In this document: positions 17,211 through 26,593 of the stretch, in pieces
How the letters are laid out: every line of letters begins with the position of its first letter
Numbering within the stretch: the stretch's first letter is position 1
Source: Dehalobacterium formicoaceticum
GTDB taxonomy: Bacteria > Bacillota > Dehalobacteriia > Dehalobacteriales > Dehalobacteriaceae
Assembly (NCBI RefSeq): GCF_002224645.1
Contig: NZ_CP022121.1
Location: forward strand, 1,432,501-1,496,500
DNA: 64,000 nt
Direction of reading: 5' to 3'
Made by a program: the position numbers and the translations under genes
Notes under the pieces: model-generated
Seen by the model: only the letters and a program-made list of their open reading frames with translations
Database searches by the model: none
Told to the model about the DNA's origin: nothing

Positions 17211-18200
17211 ATGAACAAAGAAATAAAGGAAATATTTAAGAATATATACAAAATAGAAATTCCTCTGCCTCAAAACCCCTTAAAAGCGACCAATTCTTAT
17301 TTTATTTCGGGAACCGAGAGGAATCTTTTAATCGATACAGGGTTTAACCAGCCTGAATGTCGTCAAGCAATGGATGAGGCCAGGCGGAAATTAGGCTTCT
17401 CTTTGGATCGGACAGATCTTTTCGTTACCCATGTTCATGGGGATCATTGCGGATTAGTGGGATATTTGGCGGAACCAAAAACGAAGGTTTATTGCGGGGA
17501 TTACTGTGCACAAGCTTTAATGGGAAAACATGACTGGGATCAATTTGAAGCTCTGATTATGGAAAGCGGCCTTAAGGCCCAAGGATTTTCCTATGATGTT
17601 TCAGTTCATCCTGGAAATAAGTATGCCAGTACCATCATTCCTCACGCCGAGATTGTTGAAGACGGGGATATCCTTCAAGTGGGGAATTTTACTTTCCATT
17701 GCATTTTGACCACCGGCCATGCACCGGATCATTTTTGTCTATATGAACCCCAGCACGAAATCCTTTTTTCCGGGGATCATATTTTGGGGAAAATCACGCC
17801 CAATAATACCATCTGGGGTACACCCTGGTCGATCAATGTTGACTATTTAGGTACTTACCTGGAAAACTTAGAAAAAATTAAAGCTTTGGAAATCAAGACA
17901 GTTTTACCGGGACATCGGGATCTTATTACTAACTGCAATGGCCGGATTGAGGAATTAAAAAACCATCATCAACGAAGATTACAACATATTTTGGATATTA
18001 TTGGGGACGGGAAAATGACAGGAGCGCAGGTTGCCAGTTTGATGAAATGGGATATCAGAGCGAATAGCTGGGATGACTTTCCCCCGGCTCAGAAATTGTT
18101 TGCCACAGGGGAGGCTTTGGCTCATCTTACTCATTTGGTTTTTCAAGATGTGTTGGTTAAGGAATTGATGGATGGGGTGGTATATTATAGGGAAGCGTAG
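17211..18200 (+). CDS. Metallo-beta-lactamase-fold hydrolase
   Basis: 329 aa. Zn-binding motif THVHGDHCG (H74, H76, D78, H79), further ligands in TGHAPDHFCLY, LFSGDHILG and LPGHRDLI. The C-terminal 80 residues resemble the winged-helix extension of LACTB2/YqgX-type glyoxalase-II-like enzymes. The substrate is unknown; thioesters such as glutathione-like or CoA adducts are typical of the group. Monocistronic between two defective genes. Confidence 0.85.
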   Translation: MNKEIKEIFKNIYKIEIPLPQNPLKATNSYFISGTERNLLIDTGFNQPECRQAMDEARRKLGFSLDRTDLFVTHVHGDHCGLVGYLAEPKTKVYCGDYCAQALMGKHDWDQFEALIMESGLKAQGFSYDVSVHPGNKYASTIIPHAEIVEDGDILQVGNFTFHCILTTGHAPDHFCLYEPQHEILFSGDHILGKITPNNTIWGTPWSINVDYLGTYLENLEKIKALEIKTVLPGHRDLITNCNGRIEELKNHHQRRLQHILDIIGDGKMTGAQVASLMKWDIRANSWDDFPPAQKLFATGEALAHLTHLVFQDVLVKELMDGVVYYREA

Positions 18201-18569
18201 ATACGGTTCCTTTGCTTCCTAGTCATTTTCCGAGTATGTTTTGTTTTTATTAATAGTATTCTCTACCTGTTTTTAAAGGGATGAAACCACTTCTTCACTC
18301 AAAGTATCCTATAGTATTTTCATTTCTTTGCAATTTTGGACTGTACTTTTATTGTAGCACTCGAAACGGCATTATAGCCTAAACCATATAACAAAATATA
18401 AGTATTAACGATTATGCAACATAAGTAAAAACAATTATAATAATATTGTAAAGAAAATCTATACCGTTTAGTAAACGATTTGTTTGTTCCATATTACGCG
18501 CGCATAGGATTAGATATGGGAGAAAGCAAGAAAAATTTACTATAATATAAAAATAGGAGGCGTATCCCT
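18201..18569. other. AT-rich intergenic region
   Basis: About 370 bases with no recognisable gene or RNA. A TATAAT box (18541-18546) and an AGGAGG site (18555-18560) serve the next gene. An isolated GCGCGC at 18497-18502 stands out in the AT-rich background but forms no clear structure. Confidence 0.5.
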
Positions 18570-19436
18570 ATGACTGAATTGCATGAAAGAAATGTGAAAT
18601 CAGTGTCTACACCAGCACCACCTGCCGATTCTTACGATTATGAAAAGTTGTTATATAAAATGCCTACCAAAGATGAATATAAAGCGCACTACGAAAAAGA
18701 AGAAGAGTATAGACAATTATATCCTCATTTATTTAGTCCTTATACAATTAAAAAGACTACATTCAAAAATAGAGTATTTAATGTGCCCCATGGAATGACA
18801 TATATAGTTACACCTGAAGGGTTTATCAGTAAATCAGGTATTTTTGCTTTTGGTGACAGAGCCAGGGGCGGCGCAGCGGTTGTTACTACTAATGAAGCAC
18901 GTATAGATCCTTTAAATGGTTGTGCTCATGACTATCAAATCAATGTTATAGATGAGAAAAGCATTCGTACTCTAGCCCAATTAGCAGATTATATTCATGT
19001 GTGGGGTGGTCTTGCTAATTTAGAATTAGAACACTGTGGGCCTTTTGCTTTACCGCCGTATAACGGTGGCAGAAATCCCATTGGACCGTCTAAGAATGTC
19101 TTAGCTACCGGTGTTGAAGTTGATGAGATGGATGAAGAAGAAATGGATCGTGTGGCAAATTGTTTTGCTAACGCGGCCCAAATGGGAAAACGTTCAGGTT
19201 TTGATATGTGCTTGATCCATGGTGCACATAACTGGTTATTGGCTTCATTCTTGTCACCACTGGAAAATAGAAGAAAAGATAAATACGGCGGTAGTTTAGA
19301 GAATAGAGCAAGATTCCCAATGATGGTTCTTGACCGCATTCGCCAAAAAGTAGGCCCTGACTTTATCCTAGAATATAGAATCAGTGGTTCAGAATTAACC
19401 GATGGTGGTTTACAAGTAGAAGAAGTTTGTGAATAA
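18570..19436 (+). pseudogene. Truncated Old-Yellow-Enzyme/2,4-dienoyl-CoA reductase-like flavoprotein
   Basis: 288 aa, only the first part of the FMN-binding TIM barrel: LFSPYTIKKTTFKNRVFNVPHGMTY, the FMN region, CLIHGAHNWLLASFLSPLENRRKDKYGGSLENRARF and the barrel strand ending EYRISGSELTDGG. Full BaiCD/FadH-type enzymes run to about 650 aa and add a 4Fe-4S site and FAD/NAD domains; all of that is missing. The frame stops at EEVCE, after which the sequence is unrelated. It also has an unusual N-terminal leader of about 55 residues. The start is well supported by AGGAGG. Probably a decayed or deletion-truncated gene. Confidence 0.8.
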
Positions 19437-19509
19437 GGGTTGGCTTCACAACCTTGATTCGTGATACGATCAGTGGTGATACTGTATCAGCTATAGAGGG
19501 AGGAACATC

Positions 19510-20205
19510 ATGGGTTGGAGGTTTTGGGAAAATAAAAAGAAAGTTGATGAAGAGCATACGTTAGTATCATTGAAAGAAGAAATCTCTCAAATAATCAGAA
19601 AATCTGATAAAGTTGAAGAGGATTTAAAAAAAATAGAGAATAAAATAGATAATAAATTGGAAGGGATAAATCACCAATTAGAAAATAACGAGGAGGCAAT
19701 TCAAAAATCGTTAAGATTGGAGTATAAGTCTTCCCAGGAGATCTTAAAGAAATTAAATCAAGTTAATGAAAGAATAACTGAAAGTATAGATTATTGTGAG
19801 AAATATTTAGAATTTGAGCGTGAGAAGGATAGTTTTTTTAAGGAAAGAAACTTTATTTTAGAAAGAATTATTCAGTGGTTAGATGATATTGATTTAATTT
19901 GCGAAAAAATTGATGGACATGAGCAGGAATACTGGCTTCAGGTATTGAAAAGCTGGCAAAAACAAATTGTAGAATCGTTAAAAATGTTAAGCATATATGA
20001 GATCGATATTTTAGGAAAGACCTTTAATCATGAAGTAGCCGAATCTGTGGGTACAAAGAAAAGGGAGATTAACAAAGATTATTTGCCTTATGAAGTTGTT
20101 AATGTATTGCAAAGAGGTTTTATCCTTCAAGATGGGACTTTATTGAGAAAAGCAAAAGTTATTACGATCGAAGAAAAGGAGAGAACAGGAGCTTATGAAC
20201 AATAG
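19510..20205 (+). CDS. Divergent GrpE-like nucleotide exchange factor
   Basis: 231 aa. A long charged coiled coil (about residues 15-105) is followed by a helical part and a short beta region ending [25 protein letters not shown], which is the signature end of GrpE (V..Q.GY....LLRPAKV). The middle FNHEVAES also recalls GrpE. It shares an 11-bp overlap with the Hsp70 gene, whose nucleotide exchange it presumably catalyses. It is more divergent than housekeeping GrpE and starts with an unusual [17 protein letters not shown] precedes the ATG. No CIRCE element was found upstream. Confidence 0.75.
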   Translation: MGWRFWENKKKVDEEHTLVSLKEEISQIIRKSDKVEEDLKKIENKIDNKLEGINHQLENNEEAIQKSLRLEYKSSQEILKKLNQVNERITESIDYCEKYLEFEREKDSFFKERNFILERIIQWLDDIDLICEKIDGHEQEYWLQVLKSWQKQIVESLKMLSIYEIDILGKTFNHEVAESVGTKKREINKDYLPYEVVNVLQRGFILQDGTLLRKAKVITIEEKERTGAYEQ

Positions 20206-22024
20206 TAATCCCATAGAAAATGGATTTCGTCCCATTGTAGGCATAGATTTAGGAACAACAAATTCTGCTATAGGTTATATTTATGACAGGAAACCCCAGA
20301 TATTAAAAACTCTTAAAGGTGAAAGAATTCTCCCTTCTGTAGTACTAATCGATTTGGAGGATAATGTTGTAGTCGGTCAGGATGCCTTGGATTCACTGGT
20401 TGCTATGCCGGAACGCACAGTTGCAGCAGTTAAAAGGAGGATGGGTTCAGCTGATCTGATTCATATCGCCGGTAGAAACCTATTACCCCAAGAAGTGTCC
20501 GCATTGATTTTGAAGGAATTAAAAAAGAGTGTCGATGATTTATATGGAGAAGGAGAAAAGGAAGCAGTAATTACAGTACCTTCTTATTTTACGGATGCCC
20601 AACGACGAGCTACGAAGCAAGCCGGGGAGTTAGCAGGGTTTTTCGTTGAGCGTATTATAAATGAACCAACAGCAGCAGCTTTAGCTTATGGTTTGGACAA
20701 TTTAAAAAAAGATGGCTATATCCTTGTTTATGACTTGGGCGGGGGAACCTTTGATGTATCTGTTGTAGAATTGATGAGTGGGATATTGGAGGTTAAAGCC
20801 TCTACAGGAAATAATTTCTTAGGCGGAGAGGATTTTGACTGGCGGCTTGTGGACTGGCTTGCCCAGAAAGTAATAGATGAGCACAATATAGATCCTAAAG
20901 ATGATCTCCGGGCAAAAGCTTTATTAAAACATGAGGCAGAAAACATTAAGATTAAACTCTCTTCAGAGGAAAGTGTTCAAGTGGTTATACCAGTGGTAAT
21001 GGTAAAGGATAACCAACCTATCGGTTTAAATACCAGAATTCATCGCGGAGAATTTATTAATTTAATTGATGATTTACTTCAAGGAACGATAGATCTAACA
21101 CAAGAGGTTTTAAAAGATGCAGACCTTTCTGCTGCAGATATAGATGAAATACTGCTTGTGGGGGGATCAACCAGAATCCCCAGGGTATTTGAATTGATTT
21201 CGAATCTTTTTGGTAAAAATCCCAAGAACGATATTAACCCTGATGAAACAGTGGCATTAGGTGCTGCTGTTCAGGCGGGACTAAAATCAGGAGTACTATC
21301 AAAAAGCGGGCTGATAGCTACAGATGTAGCACCGTTTTCTATGGGGATTGCTGTCATGAAGGAATGGGGATTATCAAATTTTAGACCTGGTGGTTTTGCA
21401 ATAATTATACCAAAAAATACAACTATACCTGTAACCCGAAGTGAAGAATACACGACCACATATGATGGACAAACCAGTGTGTCCATCGAGATATATCAGG
21501 GAGAGCATGAATGGGTTAAAAACAATTATAAATTAGGAGAATTTCTGTTGGAAGGCATTCCAGCCGCTAATGCCGGTGAGGAAGTTATAGAAGTTAAATT
21601 CAGGTATAACCTTAATGGGATATTAGAAGTTAATGCTAAATGTATTTCAACCGGAAAAGATATGACAGTTACGGTTCAAGATGCCCTAAACCGTGATTCG
21701 CAAAAAACTTTAGAAGACAGTATGGAGAAGATAAAATCCCTTTATCATGAAGAAGATAAAGAAATTGAGGATTTTGAAGATTTGGATGATATTGAAGAGA
21801 TCTTTAATTTAGATGATGAATATACATGGGAATCCTTGACTGAGGAAGCTAAGACCCATATCAATGATTTAAATACCTTGAAAAATAATATGGATGAAAG
21901 ACAACAAAAGCAAGCTAATAAATTAATCCTAGGCCTTCAAGAGGCAATAGGGGATGAAAATGAAGATAGCTTACAAGCTATCATTGAAGAGACAATAGAT
22001 TTTATGATAGATTTAGAGTTATAG
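20195..22024 (+). CDS. Hsp70-family chaperone (non-canonical DnaK paralogue)
   Basis: 609 aa. The ATPase domain is complete: [15 protein letters not shown] (phosphate 1), [32 protein letters not shown] (phosphate 2) and [15 protein letters not shown] (adenosine). The interdomain linker, DVLLLDVTPLSLG in DnaK, reads [14 protein letters not shown] here (about 371-384), losing the run of leucines that couples the domains. The beta substrate domain follows ([20 protein letters not shown]). The helical lid is short and acidic, ending FMIDLEL. It lies between a GrpE-like and a J/TPR gene, so this is a self-contained chaperone set, most likely a specialised paralogue. Confidence 0.9.
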   Translation: MNNSNPIENGFRPIVGIDLGTTNSAIGYIYDRKPQILKTLKGERILPSVVLIDLEDNVVVGQDALDSLVAMPERTVAAVKRRMGSADLIHIAGRNLLPQEVSALILKELKKSVDDLYGEGEKEAVITVPSYFTDAQRRATKQAGELAGFFVERIINEPTAAALAYGLDNLKKDGYILVYDLGGGTFDVSVVELMSGILEVKASTGNNFLGGEDFDWRLVDWLAQKVIDEHNIDPKDDLRAKALLKHEAENIKIKLSSEESVQVVIPVVMVKDNQPIGLNTRIHRGEFINLIDDLLQGTIDLTQEVLKDADLSAADIDEILLVGGSTRIPRVFELISNLFGKNPKNDINPDETVALGAAVQAGLKSGVLSKSGLIATDVAPFSMGIAVMKEWGLSNFRPGGFAIIIPKNTTIPVTRSEEYTTTYDGQTSVSIEIYQGEHEWVKNNYKLGEFLLEGIPAANAGEEVIEVKFRYNLNGILEVNAKCISTGKDMTVTVQDALNRDSQKTLEDSMEKIKSLYHEEDKEIEDFEDLDDIEEIFNLDDEYTWESLTEEAKTHINDLNTLKNNMDERQQKQANKLILGLQEAIGDENEDSLQAIIEETIDFMIDLEL

Positions 22025-22035
22025 GAGTTGAAAAG

Positions 22036-23283
22036 ATGACAGGGGGAACACAAAAGAGAAAAACCAAAAAAAAGAATGCCGAAAATTTATATAAAATATT
22101 GGGCACCCGGTCTAATATTGGTCAGGATAGAATTAAGGAGAAATATATCGAGAAACTAAGAGAGTTTCCCCCTGAAACACATCCAGAAGAATTCCAGGAG
22201 ATCAGAAGAGCTTATGAAACACTAAAGGATGTTAATAAGCGCAAACAATATGATATGTTACGTAAATATGGGGATAAACTTGAAAAGACGATGGATGATG
22301 TTATGTTTTTAAGATCCACAGGGGAATACCAAAAAGCAATGGAGCTAGTAGACTATGTGCTGGAAATAGAACCAGATAATACTGCTGTTAGACTAGAGCA
22401 GGCGGAATTATTCTTAGATATGGAAAATATTGAGGAATTTAATCGTATTTTTAATAAAATCTTGGAAACATGTGATATTGCCGAAAAGCAATATGTATTA
22501 TTTATTCAGTTCAAGATGCTCTATTCAGAGGGCTATTATGATGAGGCATTGGCTGCACTGGAAAAAAACAAAGAATGTATCACAGATTTAGAGAATTACC
22601 ATAAACTTCGCGCAATGGCATTTTTGGACTCACGGGATCTTCCAGAAGGATGGAAAGAACTTAAAAATGCCCTGCCACCGATAGATAATTTAACTATTGA
22701 GGATTTAGAAATTTTGTTACTTTGGTTAAATACGGGCATTGCATTAGAAAAATGGGGGGAAATTTCCAAGATTCAAAGTTATTTCCGCAAACTATCAAAA
22801 ACAATCAACGATGAAGAAGATTTGGCCATCCTTAAGGATCATTTATTGGAAGAAGCAGAGTCGTACGTAGAGGCAAATCGTTATCGAGCAGCGGATGTTA
22901 TTATGCAGTTAGCTAGTCAAATTTTCAAAAAAGATCTATTCATCAAGGAGCGTAAGGAAGAAATTCAGTCAATTGCCCGATTAGATATGGAGTTAAAACA
23001 ATCATCAAAAGACCAGGAGTTATTTCCGTATGTCCAAATAAAGATTGTAGGAATGTTTATTGAAAGGCATTCTACTCCAGAAGATTATGAGGAATTTTTA
23101 GGTGATTACCCTCACGAACTGATGGAGGAATGGGAATTGATGAAAGAAAATATAGCTCATGGAATACTACGAATTAAGAAGAAATATCCTTCATTATATA
23201 AAGAATTTAACCAAGAATTGACAATATTATTTAATGAATCAACGGAAGGTCTGAATCGTGAACAAAGAAGGGGTTTAAGGTAG
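22036..23283 (+). CDS. Degenerate J-domain protein with TPR-like repeats
   Basis: 415 aa. Residues about 18-75 align with a J domain: LYKILGTRSNIGQDRIKEKY, then EFQEIRRAYETLKDVNKRKQYDML, but the catalytic HPD between helices II and III is replaced by FPPETHPEEF. The rest is helical with TPR-type repeats (YQKAMELVDYVLEIEPDNTAVRLEQAELFLD; YDEALAALEKNKE). There is no Gly/Phe or zinc region. It follows the Hsp70 gene by 11 bases and probably guides client choice for that chaperone. Whether it can stimulate ATP hydrolysis without HPD is doubtful. Confidence 0.8.
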   Translation: MTGGTQKRKTKKKNAENLYKILGTRSNIGQDRIKEKYIEKLREFPPETHPEEFQEIRRAYETLKDVNKRKQYDMLRKYGDKLEKTMDDVMFLRSTGEYQKAMELVDYVLEIEPDNTAVRLEQAELFLDMENIEEFNRIFNKILETCDIAEKQYVLFIQFKMLYSEGYYDEALAALEKNKECITDLENYHKLRAMAFLDSRDLPEGWKELKNALPPIDNLTIEDLEILLLWLNTGIALEKWGEISKIQSYFRKLSKTINDEEDLAILKDHLLEEAESYVEANRYRAADVIMQLASQIFKKDLFIKERKEEIQSIARLDMELKQSSKDQELFPYVQIKIVGMFIERHSTPEDYEEFLGDYPHELMEEWELMKENIAHGILRIKKKYPSLYKEFNQELTILFNESTEGLNREQRRGLR

Positions 23284-23336
23284 AAGAGGTATTTAGTTTC
23301 ATTATAGCAATCTGGGGAGATGGGAAGGGATATTTA

Positions 23337-24533
23337 ATGTCAGTGACAAAAACCTATGAAGAGATTAATGAGAAAATAAAAAAAGGCAAGGCCGTAGTAG
23401 TTACTGCAGAAGAAATTATTGACCTGGCCAAGGAAGAGGGCATCAGCAGTGCGGCTGCTAAGGTTGATGTAGTGACTACAGGTACCTTTGGTGCCATGTG
23501 TTCTTCCGGAGCTTTCCTTAATTTTGGTCACTCCAAGCCCAAAATGAAAATGCAGAAGGTTTGGTTAAATGGGGTTTCCGCATATGGAGGGATTGCAGCC
23601 GTAGATGCTTATATTGGGGCTACGGAATTACCTGATGATGATCCTTGCAATAAAGTACACCCGGGCAACTTTAACTATGGGGGCGGACATGTTCTTGAGG
23701 ATTTGGTAAGCGGAAAACCGGTAAAACTTGAAGCGACAGCTTACGGTACCGATTGTTACCCAAGAAAAAAACTGGAGACGACCATAACGATTCATGATTT
23801 AAACTATGCGCTTTTGTTTAATCCCCGCAATGCATATCAAAACTATAATGTGGGGATTAACACAACCGATAAAACGATTTATACTTATATGGGCGTACTG
23901 AGACCTCATATGATGAATGCCAATTATTCCTGTGCTGGACAGCTAAGTCCCTTAATGAATGATCCTTATTATCGGACGATTGGGATTGGAACGAGAATCT
24001 TTTTAGGCGGCGGGATCGGCTATATTGCCTGGCACGGGACCCAGCACAGCCCGTCAGAAGAGAGAACGGATAAGGGAATTCCTACCGGCGGGGCGGGGAC
24101 ATTGGCTTTAATGGGTGATTTAAAACAGATGAGCCCGGAATGGTTAAGAGGATTAAGTATCCTTGGATATGGGGCGAGCCTGGCGGTTGGGGTGGGGATA
24201 CCCATACCTATTTTGAATGAAGAAATTCTGGAATATACCTTGGTGACAGACGAAGATATTTTTGCCCCGGTGGTTGATTACGGAACAAATTATCCTAATG
24301 CAGAACCTGGTAATTTGGGTTTAGTCAGCTATGCCCAATTAAAATCCGGAAAAATTGAAATTCAGGGCAAAGAAGTAAAAACTGCCCCGATGTCCAGTTA
24401 TCCAAAAGCGAAAAAGATCGCAGAAACACTAAAAGATTGGATTAATAATGGTAAGTTTCTCTTAACCCAACCGGTAGAAAAATTACCTTCCGTTGAAGAT
24501 GATATTAAAATCAACCCGTTAATAATCAAGTAG
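23337..24533 (+). CDS. Homocysteine biosynthesis protein (DUF39 family, MA1821-like)
   Basis: 398 aa. DUF39/COG1900 protein that, with the next gene product, converts aspartate semialdehyde and sulfide to homocysteine in anaerobes, as shown for methanogens. Family hallmarks include TTGTFGAMCSSGAFLNFGHS with Cys54, HPGNFNYGGGHVLEDLVSG, YGTDCYPRK with Cys140, and ARG-poor glycine-rich GIGTRIFLGGGIGYI. Two conserved cysteines are thought to carry sulfur. It is 13 bases from the ferredoxin-NIL gene, as in other genomes. Confidence 0.9.
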   Translation: MSVTKTYEEINEKIKKGKAVVVTAEEIIDLAKEEGISSAAAKVDVVTTGTFGAMCSSGAFLNFGHSKPKMKMQKVWLNGVSAYGGIAAVDAYIGATELPDDDPCNKVHPGNFNYGGGHVLEDLVSGKPVKLEATAYGTDCYPRKKLETTITIHDLNYALLFNPRNAYQNYNVGINTTDKTIYTYMGVLRPHMMNANYSCAGQLSPLMNDPYYRTIGIGTRIFLGGGIGYIAWHGTQHSPSEERTDKGIPTGGAGTLALMGDLKQMSPEWLRGLSILGYGASLAVGVGIPIPILNEEILEYTLVTDEDIFAPVVDYGTNYPNAEPGNLGLVSYAQLKSGKIEIQGKEVKTAPMSSYPKAKKIAETLKDWINNGKFLLTQPVEKLPSVEDDIKINPLIIK

Positions 24534-24546
24534 GAGGCTCACACTT

Positions 24547-24957
24547 ATGACCGTATCTAAAAAAGTAGTACTTAGGTTGAACGCGAAGATCGTTGATCAA
24601 CCGATTATATATTCATTAATAAAAGATTATGGATTAATTCCTAATATCTTAAAAGCGGAAATTAACCCTCAGAAAGAGGGTTACCTGGTCGTGGAAATTC
24701 AGGGAGAAGATTTGCAATATGCGGCAGGCCTGGAATTTCTGAACTCTTTAGGTGTAACCATAGATGCCCTGAATGAGAAGGTCGTTAGAAATGAAGCAAA
24801 ATGCATTGAATGCGGGCATTGCACTGGGGTTTGTCCTACCCATGCGTTGACATTAAACAGACCGGAAATGACCATAAGCTTTGATGGGGAAAAATGTGTG
24901 GTATGTGAAATATGTGTAAAAAGCTGCCCCGTAAAAGCTATGGAACTGTATTTTTAA
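24547..24957 (+). CDS. NIL-domain/4Fe-4S ferredoxin partner of homocysteine synthesis (MA1822-like)
   Basis: 136 aa. An N-terminal NIL domain (about 1-75) is followed by two 4Fe-4S clusters: CIECGHCTGVCPTHA and CVVCEICVKSCPVKA. The family supplies electrons or sulfur for the DUF39 enzyme. GGAGG precedes the ATG. Together with its neighbours it makes a sulfide-assimilation operon that bypasses O-acetylhomoserine. Confidence 0.9.
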   Translation: MTVSKKVVLRLNAKIVDQPIIYSLIKDYGLIPNILKAEINPQKEGYLVVEIQGEDLQYAAGLEFLNSLGVTIDALNEKVVRNEAKCIECGHCTGVCPTHALTLNRPEMTISFDGEKCVVCEICVKSCPVKAMELYF

Positions 24958-24999
24958 CCACTTAGCAAATTAAGAACTTGCGTCAAAGGGTGTGCAGAA

Positions 25000-25737
25000 A
25001 TGTATGTGGATCGAATCTATCGGAATGATGTTATATCGAATTTAAAAACCTTCAATATAAAAATAAAAGAAACGGATTTGTTAATTTCCCTTAGAGCAGA
25101 AGACTATCATCCGGAAATAGAAGATACGGTTACTCAATATACATTTTTGCTGCGTAATGAGTTAGAAGAATATATTAAAAGTGATCCTGTATTCTTTACC
25201 AGTCTTACGCCCCATCTTGTTCGCCCGGAGGCACCGGAGCTGGCAGTCAGTATGGCTAAGTATGCCAATATGGCCGGTGTGGGACCTATGGCAGCTGTTG
25301 CCGGGGGATTTGCCCAGATGGTAGGGGAGTATGTGGGTCAGTTTTCTCGGGAAGTGATTGTGGAAAACGGAGGAGATATTTATCTGAAATCTGCTCAAAC
25401 GAGAACAGTGGGGATATTTGCCGGTAAGTCACCTTTTAGTAATCGTATCGGGATAAAAATTCCCTCCTATAAGACTCCTTTAGGAATCTGCACCTCCTCC
25501 GGTACGGTGGGGCCGTCTTTAAGCTTTGGTCAGGCTGATGCGGCTATTATTTTAGCTAAATCGGTATTTTTATCAGATGCAGCTGCCACTGCAGCAGGAA
25601 ACCTGGTCAATACTCCGGAAGATTTTGATGCGACCATTAAATTTATCCGAAAGATAAAAGGTATCAGTGGCATCGTGTTAATTAAAGATGATAAGATGGC
25701 CCTATGGGGCTCAGTTGAGATTGTGCCTATAAAGTAA
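25000..25737 (+). CDS. UPF0280-family protein (ApbE-related fold)
   Basis: 245 aa with the typical UPF0280 core: VGPMAAVAGGFAQMVGEY, IVENGGDIYLKS, FAGKSPFSNRIGIKIP, PLGICTSSGTVGPSLSFGQADAAIILA. It is distantly related to ApbE flavin transferases and co-occurs with the DUF39/NIL genes in sulfide-dependent homocysteine synthesis, where its exact role is unknown. It lies 42 bases after the ferredoxin gene behind an AAAGGG site and is the last gene before a terminator. Confidence 0.85.
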   Translation: MYVDRIYRNDVISNLKTFNIKIKETDLLISLRAEDYHPEIEDTVTQYTFLLRNELEEYIKSDPVFFTSLTPHLVRPEAPELAVSMAKYANMAGVGPMAAVAGGFAQMVGEYVGQFSREVIVENGGDIYLKSAQTRTVGIFAGKSPFSNRIGIKIPSYKTPLGICTSSGTVGPSLSFGQADAAIILAKSVFLSDAAATAAGNLVNTPEDFDATIKFIRKIKGISGIVLIKDDKMALWGSVEIVPIK

Positions 25738-25810
25738 ATCTGATAAATCCGAAGAATGTTCCTGAATGGAAGCGAAGCGGTAAATATCTTTGTTTATTTC
25801 TAAAATGAGA

Positions 25811-25856
25811 TAGCCACGATTGGGCGTTTATGATGCGCCCTTTCGTGGCTTTTTTA
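25811..25856 (+). terminator. Terminator of the homocysteine operon
   Basis: AGCCACGA-TT-GGGCG pairs with GCGCCC-TTT-CGTGGCT around TTTATGAT, then TTTTTAT. A strong two-part stem. Confidence 0.85.
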
Positions 25857-25912
25857 TGCCGGGGAACTTTCTGAGTGGGACATGTGTTCCATTTTCATAT
25901 GATCTGCGGATA

Positions 25913-26233
25913 TTATTTGCGGCTGTCAAAAGGTGTGTACTTGTCCTCAAACTGATCAATCAAGGGATAGAATATCGCAATCGTCATCAGACTGAGATAT
26001 GCGGTGACAAAGCCGAAACTAAGCATAGACAGTAAAAAGCTAAGTTTAAAGGCGAATGGATGGAATACGAGGAAGACGCCCAAGCCGCACCAAAAGCCCT
26101 GGCAAAAAGGACAGCTAAGAAGTTTCCAAAATACATAACCTTTTGTACTAAGATAGGTTCTGACATTTTTAAACAAGACAAAATCAAACAAGAAAAAACG
26201 GATGCTTAAGACCAATAATATTTGGAATATCAT
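25913..26233 (-). CDS. Small membrane protein, DUF1360-like
   Basis: 106 aa with about three membrane segments and the motif KLLSCPFCQGFWCGLGVFL, which matches the CPxCxGxW pattern of DUF1360 proteins, a family of unknown function found in spore formers. Its ATG overlaps the stop of the 59-aa gene upstream (TAATG), so the two are translationally coupled. Its extreme C-terminus is hydrophilic. Confidence 0.65.
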   Translation of the reverse strand: MIFQILLVLSIRFFLFDFVLFKNVRTYLSTKGYVFWKLLSCPFCQGFWCGLGVFLVFHPFAFKLSFLLSMLSFGFVTAYLSLMTIAIFYPLIDQFEDKYTPFDSRK

Positions 26234-26412
26234 TACAAATCACCTTCGCGATGCAGATATTCTTCTAACAGAATCTTAAACTGATCATTTGTCAAAGATA
26301 CTTTGCCGCCGAAATCATCTTTAATGATTACCAGATTTGCATCAGGATTAAATTCTATGGTTGGACAACATCCCTTCTGACAAAGAGTCAGCTTAATTGG
26401 CTCTTTCATCAT
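26233..26412 (-). CDS. 59-aa cysteine-containing protein
   Basis: The frame starts MMKEPIKLTLCQKGCCPTIEF and ends EEYLHREGDL. The N-terminal CxxxCC could bind a metal or form a redox site. The preceding sequence (AAGGAGCTGTTAC before the ATG) supplies a ribosome-binding site, and the stop overlaps the start of the membrane protein gene. I do not recognise a family; coupling and codon structure support it as real. Confidence 0.65.
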   Translation of the reverse strand: MMKEPIKLTLCQKGCCPTIEFNPDANLVIIKDDFGGKVSLTNDQFKILLEEYLHREGDL

Positions 26413-26593
26413 GTAACAGCTCCTTCATATTTTGTGGTTCTAATTATAATATGAAAGCAAATGAGAGCTTGCCACTAATCCGCTGTAAATAGTAAATAAC
26501 AATAAAATCAGCTTGGACCTGAAAATAGTGGTTTTAATTACAGCTGTCGACACATACAATGCGTGGTAGGAATGAAAAATCAACCATTTCTAA

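Noticed and set aside
19440-19509. CIRCE (HrcA) operator upstream of the Hsp70 operon
   Set aside because: The TTAGCACTC-N9-GAGTGCTAA sequence is absent; only weak GTGATAC repeats occur.
25820-26035. Plus-strand 71-aa frame after the UPF0280 gene
   Set aside because: It begins in the terminator hairpin and overlaps the antisense DUF1360-like gene; composition is not protein-like.
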